This document shows positions 44,040-53,366 of a DNA stretch of 64,000 bases, piece after piece. The notes beneath the pieces are model-generated. The model was not told where the DNA came from. It was given only the letters and a program-made list of their open reading frames with translations, and did not search any database. Both the position numbers and the translations under genes were made by a program. Where the stretch lies: the NCBI GenBank assembly GCA_041166025.1, contig JBEAMJ010000050.1:7421-71420 (forward strand), written 5' to 3'. This DNA comes from UBA7672 sp041166025 (lineage in GTDB: Bacteria; Pseudomonadota; Alphaproteobacteria; Caulobacterales; Hyphomonadaceae). Within the stretch, counting starts at the first letter, position 1, and the number at the start of each line of letters is the position of its first letter.

Positions 44040-44795
44040 CTATTTGCGGCCCAGCCAGGCGGCGATACCGCCAACGGCAACTCCGAGCAGAACCGCGACG
44101 AATCCGTAGATCAGGCCATGCTGGCGTGCCAGGTCGAACAGCGTGGCCTCCAGTCCGGTGCGGGCAAGGGTCAGGCGTTGGCGGGATTCCCCGACCACGC
44201 GGCCATCGCGAAAGGCAACGGCTCGGACGGTGTACTCCCCGGGCGGAGCGTTCAACGGCAGGCCTATGGTCGCGCGCCGCAGGCCGCCTTCGAACCGCCG
44301 GAATGTGGCTTCCCCGAATGTGTAGAGGCCCTCCTCCATCTTGAGGCCAACGAAGGCCTCTCTCCATGCGCCAAGCTCCGGAGATAGCAGCTGGTCGAGC
44401 CGCGGGAGGGCGGACGCCTGCGCGTTGAGGCCAGCCTGGATCATGGTGTCAGGCGACACGCTGGCGGTAACGACAGGCTCAGCGCCAACGGCGAAGACTT
44501 GCGGCGCCGCAACGAACTCGATGCGCTCTTCGCCCAGCGGGCTCCGGCGGATCATGCGGTGTGGAACGACTGGACCGACAAGCGCAACGGCGATGCCAGA
44601 GGTTGCGTTTTCGGGTTGCGGGATCGCCGCAAAGACGATCACGCGGGAGTCGCTGTAGTTTACCTCAACGTTGATCACTTCTTCAGCGATCCCGGCCGCC
44701 AGGATCGGGCGCTCCGTGCCTTCGACGCGCTGCGCGCTCGCAGTCGAGACGCTGCAGATGCACGCCGCAAGGACTGCTATGGCGATGCGCTTCAC
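44040..44795 (-). CDS. TIGR02186 family transmembrane protein
   Basis: 251 aa. GTG start at 44795 overlapping the stop of the TauE/SafE gene (GTGA). Signal peptide MKRIAIAVLAACICSVSTASAQ, a beta-rich periplasmic domain (RVIVFAAIPQPENATSGIAVALVGP..., PGEYTVRAVAFRDGRVV) and one C-terminal membrane segment ending in WLGRK. This is the TIGR02186 pattern, a family confined to alphaproteobacteria and always next to a TauE/SafE permease. Probably an accessory subunit of that permease. A longer frame to 46007 is out of register with signals and is not used. Confidence 0.87.
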   Translation of the reverse strand: MKRIAIAVLAACICSVSTASAQRVEGTERPILAAGIAEEVINVEVNYSDSRVIVFAAIPQPENATSGIAVALVGPVVPHRMIRRSPLGEERIEFVAAPQVFAVGAEPVVTASVSPDTMIQAGLNAQASALPRLDQLLSPELGAWREAFVGLKMEEGLYTFGEATFRRFEGGLRRATIGLPLNAPPGEYTVRAVAFRDGRVVGESRQRLTLARTGLEATLFDLARQHGLIYGFVAVLLGVAVGGIAAWLGRK

Positions 44796-45700
44796 AGCAT
44801 TTCCTCGAGCCGATATTCGGGACGGGGCGCAACGAAGAGTTCGTAGACGAGCCTGCCGGCAATCGCGAGGACCAGGAGCGCGAGGAGAAGGCGGACCTGC
44901 GCGGCCTTGAGACGACGGCCGGCGATCGCGCCATACCGCGCGCCCACCACGCCCCCGACCATCAGCACCGCCGCAAGCACCAAGTCCACCGTGCCATTCA
45001 GGGTTGCCTGCAGAAACGTGACGTAAGCCGTAAGGAAGATGATCTGGAAAAGTGACGTCCCAACCATGACCCGCGTCGGCACCCCCAGCAGGTACACCAT
45101 CGCAGGGGCAAGGATGAAGCCGCCGCCGACCCCGAGGATCGCCGCCAGCATTCCCACAAAGAATCCTATGCCGATCGGCGGTATGATCGAAATGTAGAGG
45201 CCCGAGCGGGGGAAGCGGCGCTTCATGGGCAGGCCACGCATCCAGGCGCGCAGACGTGTCCGGCGGCCCGGGTCGCCTCCGGCCTTGCGGAGCGCATTTA
45301 CGCTTTCCCACGCCATCAATCCGCCGATCACTCCGAGGAAGACGATGTAGAGGAAGGCGATCGTTCCATCGACCACGCCGAATGCCTTGAGGAGGCTGAA
45401 AATGCCAACGCCTAGGGTTGAGCCGGCCAGCCCGCCCATCAGCATCAGCGTCCCAAGGCGCGTGTCGACCTGGCGTTCGCGCCAGTGCGCCGAGACGCCG
45501 GCGATCGATGTGGCAAGGATCTGGTTGGCCTGGGTCGAGACCGCGACGGCAGCCGGGATCCCGTAGAAGATTAGCAGGGGCGTGAGCAGGAAGCCGCCGC
45601 CGACGCCAAACAGGCCAGACAGGAAGCCGACCACCATTCCGATCGCGACAAGGATCAGCGGATCGACCGCGACCTGTGCGATTGGGAGATGAATCAGCAT
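44792..45700 (-). CDS. TauE/SafE (TSUP) family anion exporter
   Basis: 302 aa. About eight membrane segments and two glycine-rich signature loops (FLSGLFGVGGGFLLTPLL and AILGVGGGFILAPAM) typical of the TauE/SafE family, which export sulfite, sulfoacetate or similar anions. It overlaps the TIGR02186 gene by 4 bases. A central insertion with RTRLRAWMRGLPMKRRF is cytoplasmic. The exact substrate is unknown. Confidence 0.92.
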   Translation of the reverse strand: MLIHLPIAQVAVDPLILVAIGMVVGFLSGLFGVGGGFLLTPLLIFYGIPAAVAVSTQANQILATSIAGVSAHWRERQVDTRLGTLMLMGGLAGSTLGVGIFSLLKAFGVVDGTIAFLYIVFLGVIGGLMAWESVNALRKAGGDPGRRTRLRAWMRGLPMKRRFPRSGLYISIIPPIGIGFFVGMLAAILGVGGGFILAPAMVYLLGVPTRVMVGTSLFQIIFLTAYVTFLQATLNGTVDLVLAAVLMVGGVVGARYGAIAGRRLKAAQVRLLLALLVLAIAGRLVYELFVAPRPEYRLEEML

Positions 45701-45796
45701 GACCCGTTCTAGACGCGGGATTGCTGGGCCGGAAGCGCTTGCAGCGCCACATGTGGATTTTGACGTGTGGTGTGTTTTGTCCTTGTCCGGACGTCT

Positions 45797-48700
45797 CTAT
45801 TCGTCGCCCATCGTGGCGGCGCGGAGCTGGCGAAGGAGGGAGACGCTGGCCTCGCCGGTGACCGGGAGGTCGTTGGCGCGCTCGAACTGGCGTATGGCGT
45901 CGGCTGTGCGGGGGCTCAGCTTGCCGTCGGTTGTCCCGGGCGAGTAGCCGAGACGCTGGAGCAGGCGCTGGGCCTCCGAAACCTGGCCTGGAGAGGCGAT
46001 GTCCCATGGTCTAACCCCAAAATCGCCATTTGCGCGAGCGATGGGTTGCTTGGGATTGAAGGCGCGGGCGCGTCGCTTGATCGACTCCGACTGCGTTGGC
46101 TGCATCTCGGACAGAAGGGCCCGCGCCCTGCGGCCTGCATCCTGGTCGCCCGCGCGCCCGGCGACCTCAAACCAGTAGGCGGCTTCTGCCTTGTCCTCGC
46201 TGAGACCGAGGCCCTGTTCATAAAGCACGGCAAGATTGTACTGGCTGTCAACCAGGCCGAGTTCGGCGGCCGTGCGGAACCATTCCACCGCTGCGGCATA
46301 GCTCTGCGGTCCGGCATCGCCTTCCGCATAGAAGACGGCGAGATCGTGCATGGCGAGGCGATTGCCGCCGATGGCGGCCTTTTCGGTCCAGGAACGGCTG
46401 GCGGCCATGTCGCGCGGCACGCCTTCGCCGCGTTCGTAGAGCTTGGCGATGCGATATTCGGCCATGACGAGCCCGCGGCTCGCAGCTTCCCTGAGTAACT
46501 GGACGGCGCGGGCCTTTTCTCCGCTGGCGAGCATTTCGAGCGCCTGATCGTGTAGAGCGACCGGGTCGCCAGCGCGGACCGCGTCGGCAAGCGTCAGCGG
46601 CGGCTTCGCGCCAGGATCGCTGACAGCGGAAGACGCAAGTGCGGGAGTCGTCGCGGCGGTTGGATTTGTCGTGGCGGTCGCGTCTTCGGCCAGCAGGCCG
46701 GCGCCCGGATCGGTCTCGCTGAACAGCACGGTGTCGGTCGCGCCAGCTGGCGCTGCAGCGGCTTCCGGAGCCGTGGCGTCACGTTTCGCGAAGTCGTCGC
46801 CCTGCGCCTCCTGCTTGCCGCGCATCACGGTAAACGCGGCGCCGCCGGCCACGGCAACCGTGAGAACCGCCGAGGCGATGAGGGGGCCCCTGCCCAGGCC
46901 TTTGCGGCCGGAGCTGGTGACGGTTTCAATCCGTCGGCCCTGACGTGCGGCACGGCGAGCCTCTTCGAGATAATTCGCAGGCAGGCGGTCAAGGCCATCG
47001 TCGGGCGGCAGGTCCGCGACGAAACCGTCTGGCGATGGCGCGGGGGCAAGCAGCTCATCGTCGGCTTCAAGAAGGTCTTCGATGCGGTTGGCGGGCTCTG
47101 CGCCACTCTTGGCAGGCGCGGCGCCTTCATCGAACAGGTGTGCGTCGCGCGGATCAGGACTTTTGTCGAAAGGTGGCGGCTCGACCCCGACTATGTCCGG
47201 TGACTCGGGAGCTTCGTCAGTGTTGTCGGCAATTTCGAGCTCGGCCTGGAGTATGCGCCTGGCCTCCTCGCCCGCGTCGTCGATCAATACATAATCGTCG
47301 GCAGCGGCGGGAATGTCGCGCGAGACCTGCGGCGCTGGCTGGTCGCCGTGCGCGTCCTCAACGCTTTCAAGCCGGCGGGCGAGCGAAGACACTGTCTTCT
47401 GGACGGGAATGAGCGCAGCCGCCGTCTGCTCGGCGGACTCCTCCATGCGGCGCTGCACTTCGGACAGTACGTCGCTGAGTTTAGTTTCGTAGGTGCGTCC
47501 GCTATCGGCTAAGCGAGTCTCGAAGGCGCGCTGGGAGTCGAGCGCTTGGGATTGCAGACGCTCGACGGCGCGGGCGACCTGTTCGCCGATCTGGCCGATC
47601 GCCTGCGCGCTGCGATGTTCGCTTTCTTTGACGCGTTCGTCGAGACGATCCGCCAGTCGATCGATTTCAGAGTTTTCGAGGGTGCGTCCTGCAACGGCGG
47701 ACTCGGCCATGCGATCGTTGAGCCGCTGGATGCTTTCATCGTGCCGACGCTGCAACCGCTCGGCGACGATGGCGACCTGTTCTCCGACAGCATCGATGGC
47801 GTTCGCGCTGCGCTTTTCTAGCGCCTGAAGCTTGTCCTCGACAGCCGTGTTGAGGCGGCCGATGTCGGCGCGCGTGCTGCTTTCGGCGGTGCCCAGGCGG
47901 GCGTCGATGGTGTCGGCGAGGTTTGCGATCTCGCGGCGCACTTCGTCGATGGAACGCTCATCCCCGCGCGCTTCGACGGCGCGCAGGCGATCGTCGACCG
48001 CGCGCGAGAGCCTGTCGACCTGGGAACTCATCGCCTCGATCGCATCGGCCTGACGCGCTTCCGAGACCTGGATCTGGTTCTGGAGATTGCTGATCGCTCG
48101 TTCGAGGCGTTCGATCTTTTCCGGGTTGGCTGTGCGCAGAACTTCCTCAAGCCGGCGCTCCATGTCCGCACGCGCCGCATGGATGGGCCGGGTCATGTCT
48201 TCGGCGAACGAATCGAGGCGTTTCTGGAACACCTGCTGCAGGTGGGCCATGTCCTCGGTGGAGCGGGCCGGCCCCTGCTGGATGCGCTCGTCGATGTCGT
48301 TGACTGCCCGTTCGAGCACGCCGACTGCAGTGTCGGTCTTCCGCTCGGTGCGGGAGACGCGCTCGGTGATGCGGCTCACGGCATCGCTTAGCGTGTTCAT
48401 CGCCTCGCGTGTCTTTTCTTCGATCGCGTCGACGCGATCGAGGACCTCTTTTGACATGGCGCGCGAACGCGAGAGGTTGGATTCGAGCGCGCGCTCCATC
48501 CGCCACGTCGTATCGCCGACCGCGCGCTCGGCCTTGGTCTCGAACATCTCGAAGCGCGATGCGGCGTCCGTGATGCGCGCAAGCCCGGCCTCGATGCGGC
48601 GTTCCGTTGCGTTCAGTTTCTCCTCGATTTGGTCGACCCGCCCGCTCACGCCGGCGGTGTTGGAGCGGACCGCGTTGCTGATCGCCTGGTCCATCGAACG

Positions 48701-49294
48701 CGCGACATCGTCGACTTTCGAAGAGACCTGCATGACCGTGTCGTCGAACAGTGTGCGCAGGCTCTGTTGCTCGCGCTCCGCCTCACCAAGGCGATCCTGC
48801 AGGGTTTCGGAGAGCCGCCCGAGCGAAGCTTCGAGTGTGCGCAGGCCCGCCAGCGTTTCCCCGGATCCCTGGCTTGATTCCAGCGCGTCGATTCGGCTCC
48901 GCAGAGCCGACTGCGTGGCTTCGATCTCGCCCATGGCGCGGGTGACGCGTTCCAGCGCCTGAAGCTGTGCCTTGCCGGATGCGTCGACCTTGCCCATGAG
49001 GCCGAGAATTGATTTGTCGATCCCAGAGATTGCGCGCGCGGAACGACCTGTGGATGCTTCAAGACGTTGCGCGAGCTGGTCGATCTCCTGGGACATCCGG
49101 CGAAGGTCGCCATCGTGGGCCGCCCGGGGCGGCGGTTCGGACAGGTCGATGTCGCGGAATTCGTGCTCATCACCTTCCAGCAGAAGCGAGTTCAGGTACT
49201 GTCCCAGGGTCACGCCCTGGCGCGCGGCGCGTTCGCGGGCAACCGACCGCGCTTTCGGGTCGATCCCTTTCACACTCCAGGGCGCCTGAGTCAT
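45797..49294 (-). CDS. podJ: PodJ-like polar scaffold protein (coiled coil, SEL1 repeats, peptidoglycan-binding domain)
   Basis: 1165 aa. It starts with TQAPWSVKGIDPKARSVARERA, the PodJ opening. A very long coiled coil spans about residues 40-640, then an acidic/Pro-rich region, a membrane segment at about 815-835 (LIASAVLTVAVAGGAAFTV), three SEL1/TPR repeats at about 930-1060 and a C-terminal peptidoglycan-binding domain (about 1105-1160). In Caulobacter, PodJ marks the new pole, recruits pilus and signalling proteins and is processed there. Longer than PodJ of C. crescentus (974). A CtrA box stands 70 bp upstream of its start. Confidence 0.9.
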   Translation of the reverse strand: MTQAPWSVKGIDPKARSVARERAARQGVTLGQYLNSLLLEGDEHEFRDIDLSEPPPRAAHDGDLRRMSQEIDQLAQRLEASTGRSARAISGIDKSILGLMGKVDASGKAQLQALERVTRAMGEIEATQSALRSRIDALESSQGSGETLAGLRTLEASLGRLSETLQDRLGEAEREQQSLRTLFDDTVMQVSSKVDDVARSMDQAISNAVRSNTAGVSGRVDQIEEKLNATERRIEAGLARITDAASRFEMFETKAERAVGDTTWRMERALESNLSRSRAMSKEVLDRVDAIEEKTREAMNTLSDAVSRITERVSRTERKTDTAVGVLERAVNDIDERIQQGPARSTEDMAHLQQVFQKRLDSFAEDMTRPIHAARADMERRLEEVLRTANPEKIERLERAISNLQNQIQVSEARQADAIEAMSSQVDRLSRAVDDRLRAVEARGDERSIDEVRREIANLADTIDARLGTAESSTRADIGRLNTAVEDKLQALEKRSANAIDAVGEQVAIVAERLQRRHDESIQRLNDRMAESAVAGRTLENSEIDRLADRLDERVKESEHRSAQAIGQIGEQVARAVERLQSQALDSQRAFETRLADSGRTYETKLSDVLSEVQRRMEESAEQTAAALIPVQKTVSSLARRLESVEDAHGDQPAPQVSRDIPAAADDYVLIDDAGEEARRILQAELEIADNTDEAPESPDIVGVEPPPFDKSPDPRDAHLFDEGAAPAKSGAEPANRIEDLLEADDELLAPAPSPDGFVADLPPDDGLDRLPANYLEEARRAARQGRRIETVTSSGRKGLGRGPLIASAVLTVAVAGGAAFTVMRGKQEAQGDDFAKRDATAPEAAAAPAGATDTVLFSETDPGAGLLAEDATATTNPTAATTPALASSAVSDPGAKPPLTLADAVRAGDPVALHDQALEMLASGEKARAVQLLREAASRGLVMAEYRIAKLYERGEGVPRDMAASRSWTEKAAIGGNRLAMHDLAVFYAEGDAGPQSYAAAVEWFRTAAELGLVDSQYNLAVLYEQGLGLSEDKAEAAYWFEVAGRAGDQDAGRRARALLSEMQPTQSESIKRRARAFNPKQPIARANGDFGVRPWDIASPGQVSEAQRLLQRLGYSPGTTDGKLSPRTADAIRQFERANDLPVTGEASVSLLRQLRAATMGDE

Positions 49295-49363
49295 TTCCAG
49301 CTCCGAATGGAATCGCGCACGCGACTCGCGATCCCCTTTCCGAACCAGTTGGCGATCAGGGGC

Positions 49364-49378
49364 TTAAGGGCGCGTTAA
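49364..49378. promoter_or_regulatory. CtrA box TTAA-N7-TTAA upstream of podJ
   Basis: TTAA at 49364-49367, GGGCGCG as the spacer, TTAA at 49375-49378: a perfect match to the CtrA consensus. It lies about 70-84 bp upstream of the podJ start codon and about 145 bp from the divergent MerR gene. GANTC methylation sites are nearby (GACTC 49323-49327, GAGTC 49288-49292). PodJ is cell-cycle regulated by CtrA/GcrA in Caulobacter, so this fits. Confidence 0.78.
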
Positions 49379-49522
49379 GTATAAACATCCGGGGCCCGTA
49401 AACGGGTGGGGGCCTTGGTTGACGCAGGGGGTAGCTAACGTTACGTATTGCTTGGCGTTAACTGATAGACGCAGCCTGTGCTCCCCCACAGTGCACATAA
49501 AAGATGCAACGGGAGGCAGAGA

Positions 49523-49981
49523 TTGAAGACGTACACGATAAGCGAGCTTGCGCGCGAGTTTCAGGTAACCCCGCGCGCGCTTCGGTTCTACGAGGACAAG
49601 GGTCTGCTGTCGCCGACGCGCGATGGCCTCAACCGCGTCTATTCGGCCCGTGACCGCGCAAGGTTGAAGCTCATACTTCAGGGCAAGAGTGTGGGTTTTT
49701 CACTGTCGGACATTCGTGAAATCCTCGACCTCTATACCCTTGAAGGCCATCGCGCGCAGTTGAAGCTTTCGCTCAAGAAGTCGCGCGAGCAGATCAAGAA
49801 CCTTGAGAAGCAGCGCGAGGACATTGAGGCGGCGCTGGAGACACTCCAAAAGGGTGTTCGCTGGGCTGAGGAAAAGCTTCAGGAACTCGGGCCTGGTCCG
49901 GACGTGGAGCAGTCGGCGCGTGCCTATGAGCGCGTCGCGCGTGCCGGTCTGGACGGCGACGTGGCCCATCTCGACAGCTGA
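49523..49981 (+). CDS. MerR family regulator, probable control of fatty-acid oxidation genes
   Basis: 152 aa from the TTG at 49523, chosen because GGGAGG lies just before it and because LKTYTISELAREF is the family start. The winged HTH TISELAREFQVTPRALRFYEDKGLLSPTRDG...YSARDRARLKLILQGKSVGFSLSDIREILDLY is followed by a long coiled coil (residues 75-120). This is the LiuR/GnyR-like MerR branch that controls branched-chain or fatty acid degradation. It stands in front of an acyl-CoA dehydrogenase gene, which supports that role. Confidence 0.86.
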   Translation: MKTYTISELAREFQVTPRALRFYEDKGLLSPTRDGLNRVYSARDRARLKLILQGKSVGFSLSDIREILDLYTLEGHRAQLKLSLKKSREQIKNLEKQREDIEAALETLQKGVRWAEEKLQELGPGPDVEQSARAYERVARAGLDGDVAHLDS

Positions 49982-50095
49982 CGCAGAGACACACTCGACG
50001 ATCGCCCGCTTGATGGTATGACGCCGGGGCACTGCCCGCCGGTCGCGCGGCGGCTTGAGCGCTGCCAGGTTTGCGTAACGCTGAGGTGAGGATCG

Positions 50096-51880
50096 ATGCC
50101 AAGGTATCAGGCGCCGCTCAGGGACATGAAGTTCCTGCTCAACGAAGTGCTTGAGATCGGATCGTATTCGAACCTCCCCCGGTTTGCCGATGCGCCGGCG
50201 GATGTAATCGATGCCGTTCTCGATGGCGGGGCGACATTTGCACAGGAAGTGCTGCAGCCGATCAATGCGATCGGTGACCGGCAGGGCTGCAGGCGGAACC
50301 CGGACGCTTCGGTGAAGACGCCGGATGGTTTTCCCGCCGCCTACAAGCAGATGTCAGAGGATGGCTGGATGGCGATCTCGGCCGACCAGCAATGGGGCGG
50401 GCAGGGACTGCCGCGCGTAGTCTCAATGCCGTTCCTGGAAATGTGTTCGTCGGCCAACATGGCCTTCGCCATGTATCCGGGCCTGACCCGCGGCGCGGCC
50501 GAGGCGATCCAGGAGGGCGGATCCGAAGAGCAGAAGAAGACTTACCTGCCGAACATGATGACCGGCAAATGGGCCGGCACGATGAACCTGACCGAACCCC
50601 AGTGCGGGACAGACTTGGGCCTGATCCGCACCAAAGCGGTTCCACAGTCGGATGGAACCTATAAAATCACGGGACAGAAGATCTGGATCTCCGGCGGCGA
50701 GCAGGACCTCACGGAGAACATCATCCAGCTTGTGCTGGCGCGAATCGAGGGTGGCCCTGAAGGCATCAAGGGCATCTCGCTTTTCATCGTGCCAAAATTC
50801 CTCGTCAACTCCGATGGCTCGCTCGGCGCGCGGAACGCATTCCAGTGCGGGGGGCTCGAAGAGAAGATGGGCATCCACGGCAACGCGACGTGCGTGATGC
50901 ACTATGAAGGTGCGACGGGCTATCTCGTCGGCGAGGCGCACAAGGGCATGCGCACCATGTTCGTGATGATGAACGAGGCGCGCCTCGGTGTCGGTCTGCA
51001 AGGTCTAGCGCAGGCTGAGGTGGCCTTCCAGAATGCGGCGGACTTCGCGCGCGAGCGACTCCAGGGGCGCTCGATCACAGGCGCAAAGGCGCCGGACAAG
51101 CCGGCCGATCCGATCATCGTGCATCCCGATGTGCGACGCATGCTGATGGACATGAAGGCGTTCACCGAGGGCGCGCGCGCCTTTGCTTACTGGACTGCGC
51201 TCCAGGGCGACCTGCTCCATGTGTCGCCCGATCCGCTGGTGCGCGAAAAGGCCGACGATCGCATGGCGTTGCTGACGCCGGTCATCAAGGCATTCCTGAC
51301 CGATCGCGGGTTCAAGTGCGCGTCGGATGCGCTGCAGCTTCATGGTGGCACGGGCTATACGCGCGATCAGGGGATCGAGCAGTTCGTTCGTGATGCCCGC
51401 ATCGCGCTGATCTATGAGGGCACCAACGGAATTCAGGCGCTCGACCTTGTTGGTCGCAAGCTGGCCGCCAATGGCGGCCGGGCGGTGTTCGGCTTCTTTA
51501 ACGATCTCGAAGAATTCGCGTCGTCCAACGATGGCAACGAGAAAATGAAACCCTATGTCGAGGGCGTGCAGGTCGCGACCGGCCAGTTGAAGGAAGCCAC
51601 GATGTGGCTGATGCAAAACGGGATGTCGAATTTCGACAATGCCGGTGCGTCAAGCCACGACTATCTTCAGCTGTTCGGCCTGACGGCTTTTGCGCTGATG
51701 TGGGCGAAGATGGCGAAGGCAGCGCTTGAGCGCGAGGCGACCGGCGACCGCTTCTATACGGACAAGCTTGCGACGGCCCGCTATTTCTTCGAGCGCGTCT
51801 TGCCTGACGCTACGTCACATCTCGCAAAGGTAAAGACGGGCGCCGGGCCCGTAATGGCCCTTGGCGCAGATGCATTCTGA
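50096..51880 (+). CDS. Acyl-CoA dehydrogenase (long, FadE5/DmdC-like)
   Basis: 594 aa with an N-terminal extension and C-terminal domain, as in the FadE5/DmdC-like branch. FAD-binding regions TMNLTEPQCGTDLGLIRTKA and KIWISGGEQDL, ETF-docking and catalytic part LQLHGGTGYTRDQGIEQFVRDARIALIYEGTNGIQALDLVGRK, where the Glu of YEGTNG acts as base. First gene of a beta-oxidation operon (followed by thiolase and FadJ). Confidence 0.93.
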   Translation: MPRYQAPLRDMKFLLNEVLEIGSYSNLPRFADAPADVIDAVLDGGATFAQEVLQPINAIGDRQGCRRNPDASVKTPDGFPAAYKQMSEDGWMAISADQQWGGQGLPRVVSMPFLEMCSSANMAFAMYPGLTRGAAEAIQEGGSEEQKKTYLPNMMTGKWAGTMNLTEPQCGTDLGLIRTKAVPQSDGTYKITGQKIWISGGEQDLTENIIQLVLARIEGGPEGIKGISLFIVPKFLVNSDGSLGARNAFQCGGLEEKMGIHGNATCVMHYEGATGYLVGEAHKGMRTMFVMMNEARLGVGLQGLAQAEVAFQNAADFARERLQGRSITGAKAPDKPADPIIVHPDVRRMLMDMKAFTEGARAFAYWTALQGDLLHVSPDPLVREKADDRMALLTPVIKAFLTDRGFKCASDALQLHGGTGYTRDQGIEQFVRDARIALIYEGTNGIQALDLVGRKLAANGGRAVFGFFNDLEEFASSNDGNEKMKPYVEGVQVATGQLKEATMWLMQNGMSNFDNAGASSHDYLQLFGLTAFALMWAKMAKAALEREATGDRFYTDKLATARYFFERVLPDATSHLAKVKTGAGPVMALGADAF

Positions 51881-51948
51881 GGGTCCGCCAGCCATTGGCG
51901 TCCTCGCACCGGGCTCCTCAGGGAGCCAGAATTTCAAGGGAGGCCGCC

Positions 51949-53157
51949 ATGGCCGAAGCCTACATCTATGACGCCGTTCGCACGCCTCGCGGCAAGGGCA
52001 AGAGCACAGGATCGCTGCACGAAATCACGTCGCTGCAGCTGGCGACCCAAGCCTTGAAGGCGATCAAGGATCGCAACGGGCTCAAAAACACCGACAAGAT
52101 CGATGACGTGATCCTCGGTTGCGTAACGCCGATCGGCGAGCAGGGATCGGACATTGCGCGCATCGCCGTGCTGAACGCAGACTATTCCGAGACGACGGCG
52201 GGCGTGCAGGTGGATCGCTTCTGCGCATCTGGCCTAGAGGCCTGCAATATCGCGGCCGCGAAAGTCATGACTGGCGAGGCCGACATGGCGATCGGTGGTG
52301 GCGTCGAGGCCATGAGCCGCGTGCCGATGGGATCGAATGGCGGCGCGTGGGCATCGAACCCTGAGATCGCGATCAAGTCCTACTTCGCCCCGCAAGGCAT
52401 CGGCGCCGACCTGATCGCGACCAAGTACGGCTTCTCGCGCGATGATGTGGACGCTTACGCAGTGGAAAGCCAGAAGCGGGCCGCCAAGGCTTGGCAGGAA
52501 GGCCGATTCAAGAAGTCGGTTGTGCCCGTGAAGGACCAGCTTGGGGTGACGATCCTCGCGCACGACGAAACCGTGCGTGGCGATACGACGATGCAGACGT
52601 TGGCCGCACTCTCCCCTTCGTTCGAGCAGATGGGCCAGATGGCGTTCGACGATGTCGTCAAGCAACGCTACCCGGAGGTCGAGAAGATCAACCACGTGCA
52701 CCATGCCGGTAACTCGTCGGGCATCGTGGACGGCGCCTCGGCCGTGCTGATCGGCAACAAGGAGACGGGTGATGCGCTCGGCCTGAAGCCGCGGGCGCGG
52801 ATCAAGGGCTTCGCGTCGATCGGTTCGGAGCCGTCGATCATGCTGACCGGCCCCTCGCTGGTGACGCAGAAGCTTCTCAAGAAGCTGGGCATGGAGGTCG
52901 GCGACATTGACCTCTACGAGCTCAACGAAGCTTTCGCCTCGGTCGTATTGCGCATGATGCAAGCGCTCGACATCCCGCATGAGAAGATGAACGTGAATGG
53001 CGGCGCCATCGCGATGGGTCATCCTCTCGGAGCGACCGGCGGCATGATCCTCGGCACGGTGCTCGACGAGCTGGAGCGCTCGGACAAGGAGACGGCGCTC
53101 GCCGTGCTCTGCGTCGGCGCCGGCATGGGGACGGCAACGGTGATCGAGCGCGTGTGA
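51949..53157 (+). CDS. fadA: Acetyl-CoA C-acyltransferase (thiolase)
   Basis: 402 aa from the ATG at 51949 with GGGAGG upstream; the earlier ATG at 51895 is not preferred. Catalytic Cys in VDRFCASGLEACNIAA, His in GGAIAMGHPLGATGG, and the second Cys in CVGAGMGTATVIERV. It cleaves 3-ketoacyl-CoA in beta-oxidation. It overlaps the next small gene by one base (TGATG). Confidence 0.94.
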   Translation: MAEAYIYDAVRTPRGKGKSTGSLHEITSLQLATQALKAIKDRNGLKNTDKIDDVILGCVTPIGEQGSDIARIAVLNADYSETTAGVQVDRFCASGLEACNIAAAKVMTGEADMAIGGGVEAMSRVPMGSNGGAWASNPEIAIKSYFAPQGIGADLIATKYGFSRDDVDAYAVESQKRAAKAWQEGRFKKSVVPVKDQLGVTILAHDETVRGDTTMQTLAALSPSFEQMGQMAFDDVVKQRYPEVEKINHVHHAGNSSGIVDGASAVLIGNKETGDALGLKPRARIKGFASIGSEPSIMLTGPSLVTQKLLKKLGMEVGDIDLYELNEAFASVVLRMMQALDIPHEKMNVNGGAIAMGHPLGATGGMILGTVLDELERSDKETALAVLCVGAGMGTATVIERV

Positions 53158-53366
53158 TGCGGATCGATGAGGCCAAGCTGAGCGCGCTGATCATTTCGGC
53201 GCTCACGGGCGCTGGCCTCACGGTGTTTCTCAACCAGGACATGCACGATCTCGGTGCAGTCTTGGCGATCACCGGTCCGATTACGCTGGTGATGGGGGCG
53301 GTGCTGTTCCTGTTCGCGTCTGACAATATCAAGAAGGGCGGCGACAAGCCGCCAAAAGGTGAATGA
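53157..53366 (+). CDS. Small two-span membrane protein inside the beta-oxidation operon
   Basis: 69 aa. Its ATG is part of the thiolase stop (TGATG) and its stop overlaps the fadJ start (ATGA), so it is translated as part of the operon. Two membrane segments: LSALIISALTGAGLTVFL and LGAVLAITGPITLVMGAVLFLFAS. The tail is basic. No family recognised. Tight coupling on both sides argues for a real gene and a link to fatty-acid degradation. Confidence 0.66.
   Translation: MRIDEAKLSALIISALTGAGLTVFLNQDMHDLGAVLAITGPITLVMGAVLFLFASDNIKKGGDKPPKGE

Noticed and set aside
44796..46007. N-terminal extension of the TIGR02186 frame (655 codons in total)
   Set aside because: The extension is Arg/Pro-rich and lies antisense-frame over the TauE/SafE and podJ genes; the GTG at 44795 with a signal peptide is the proper start.
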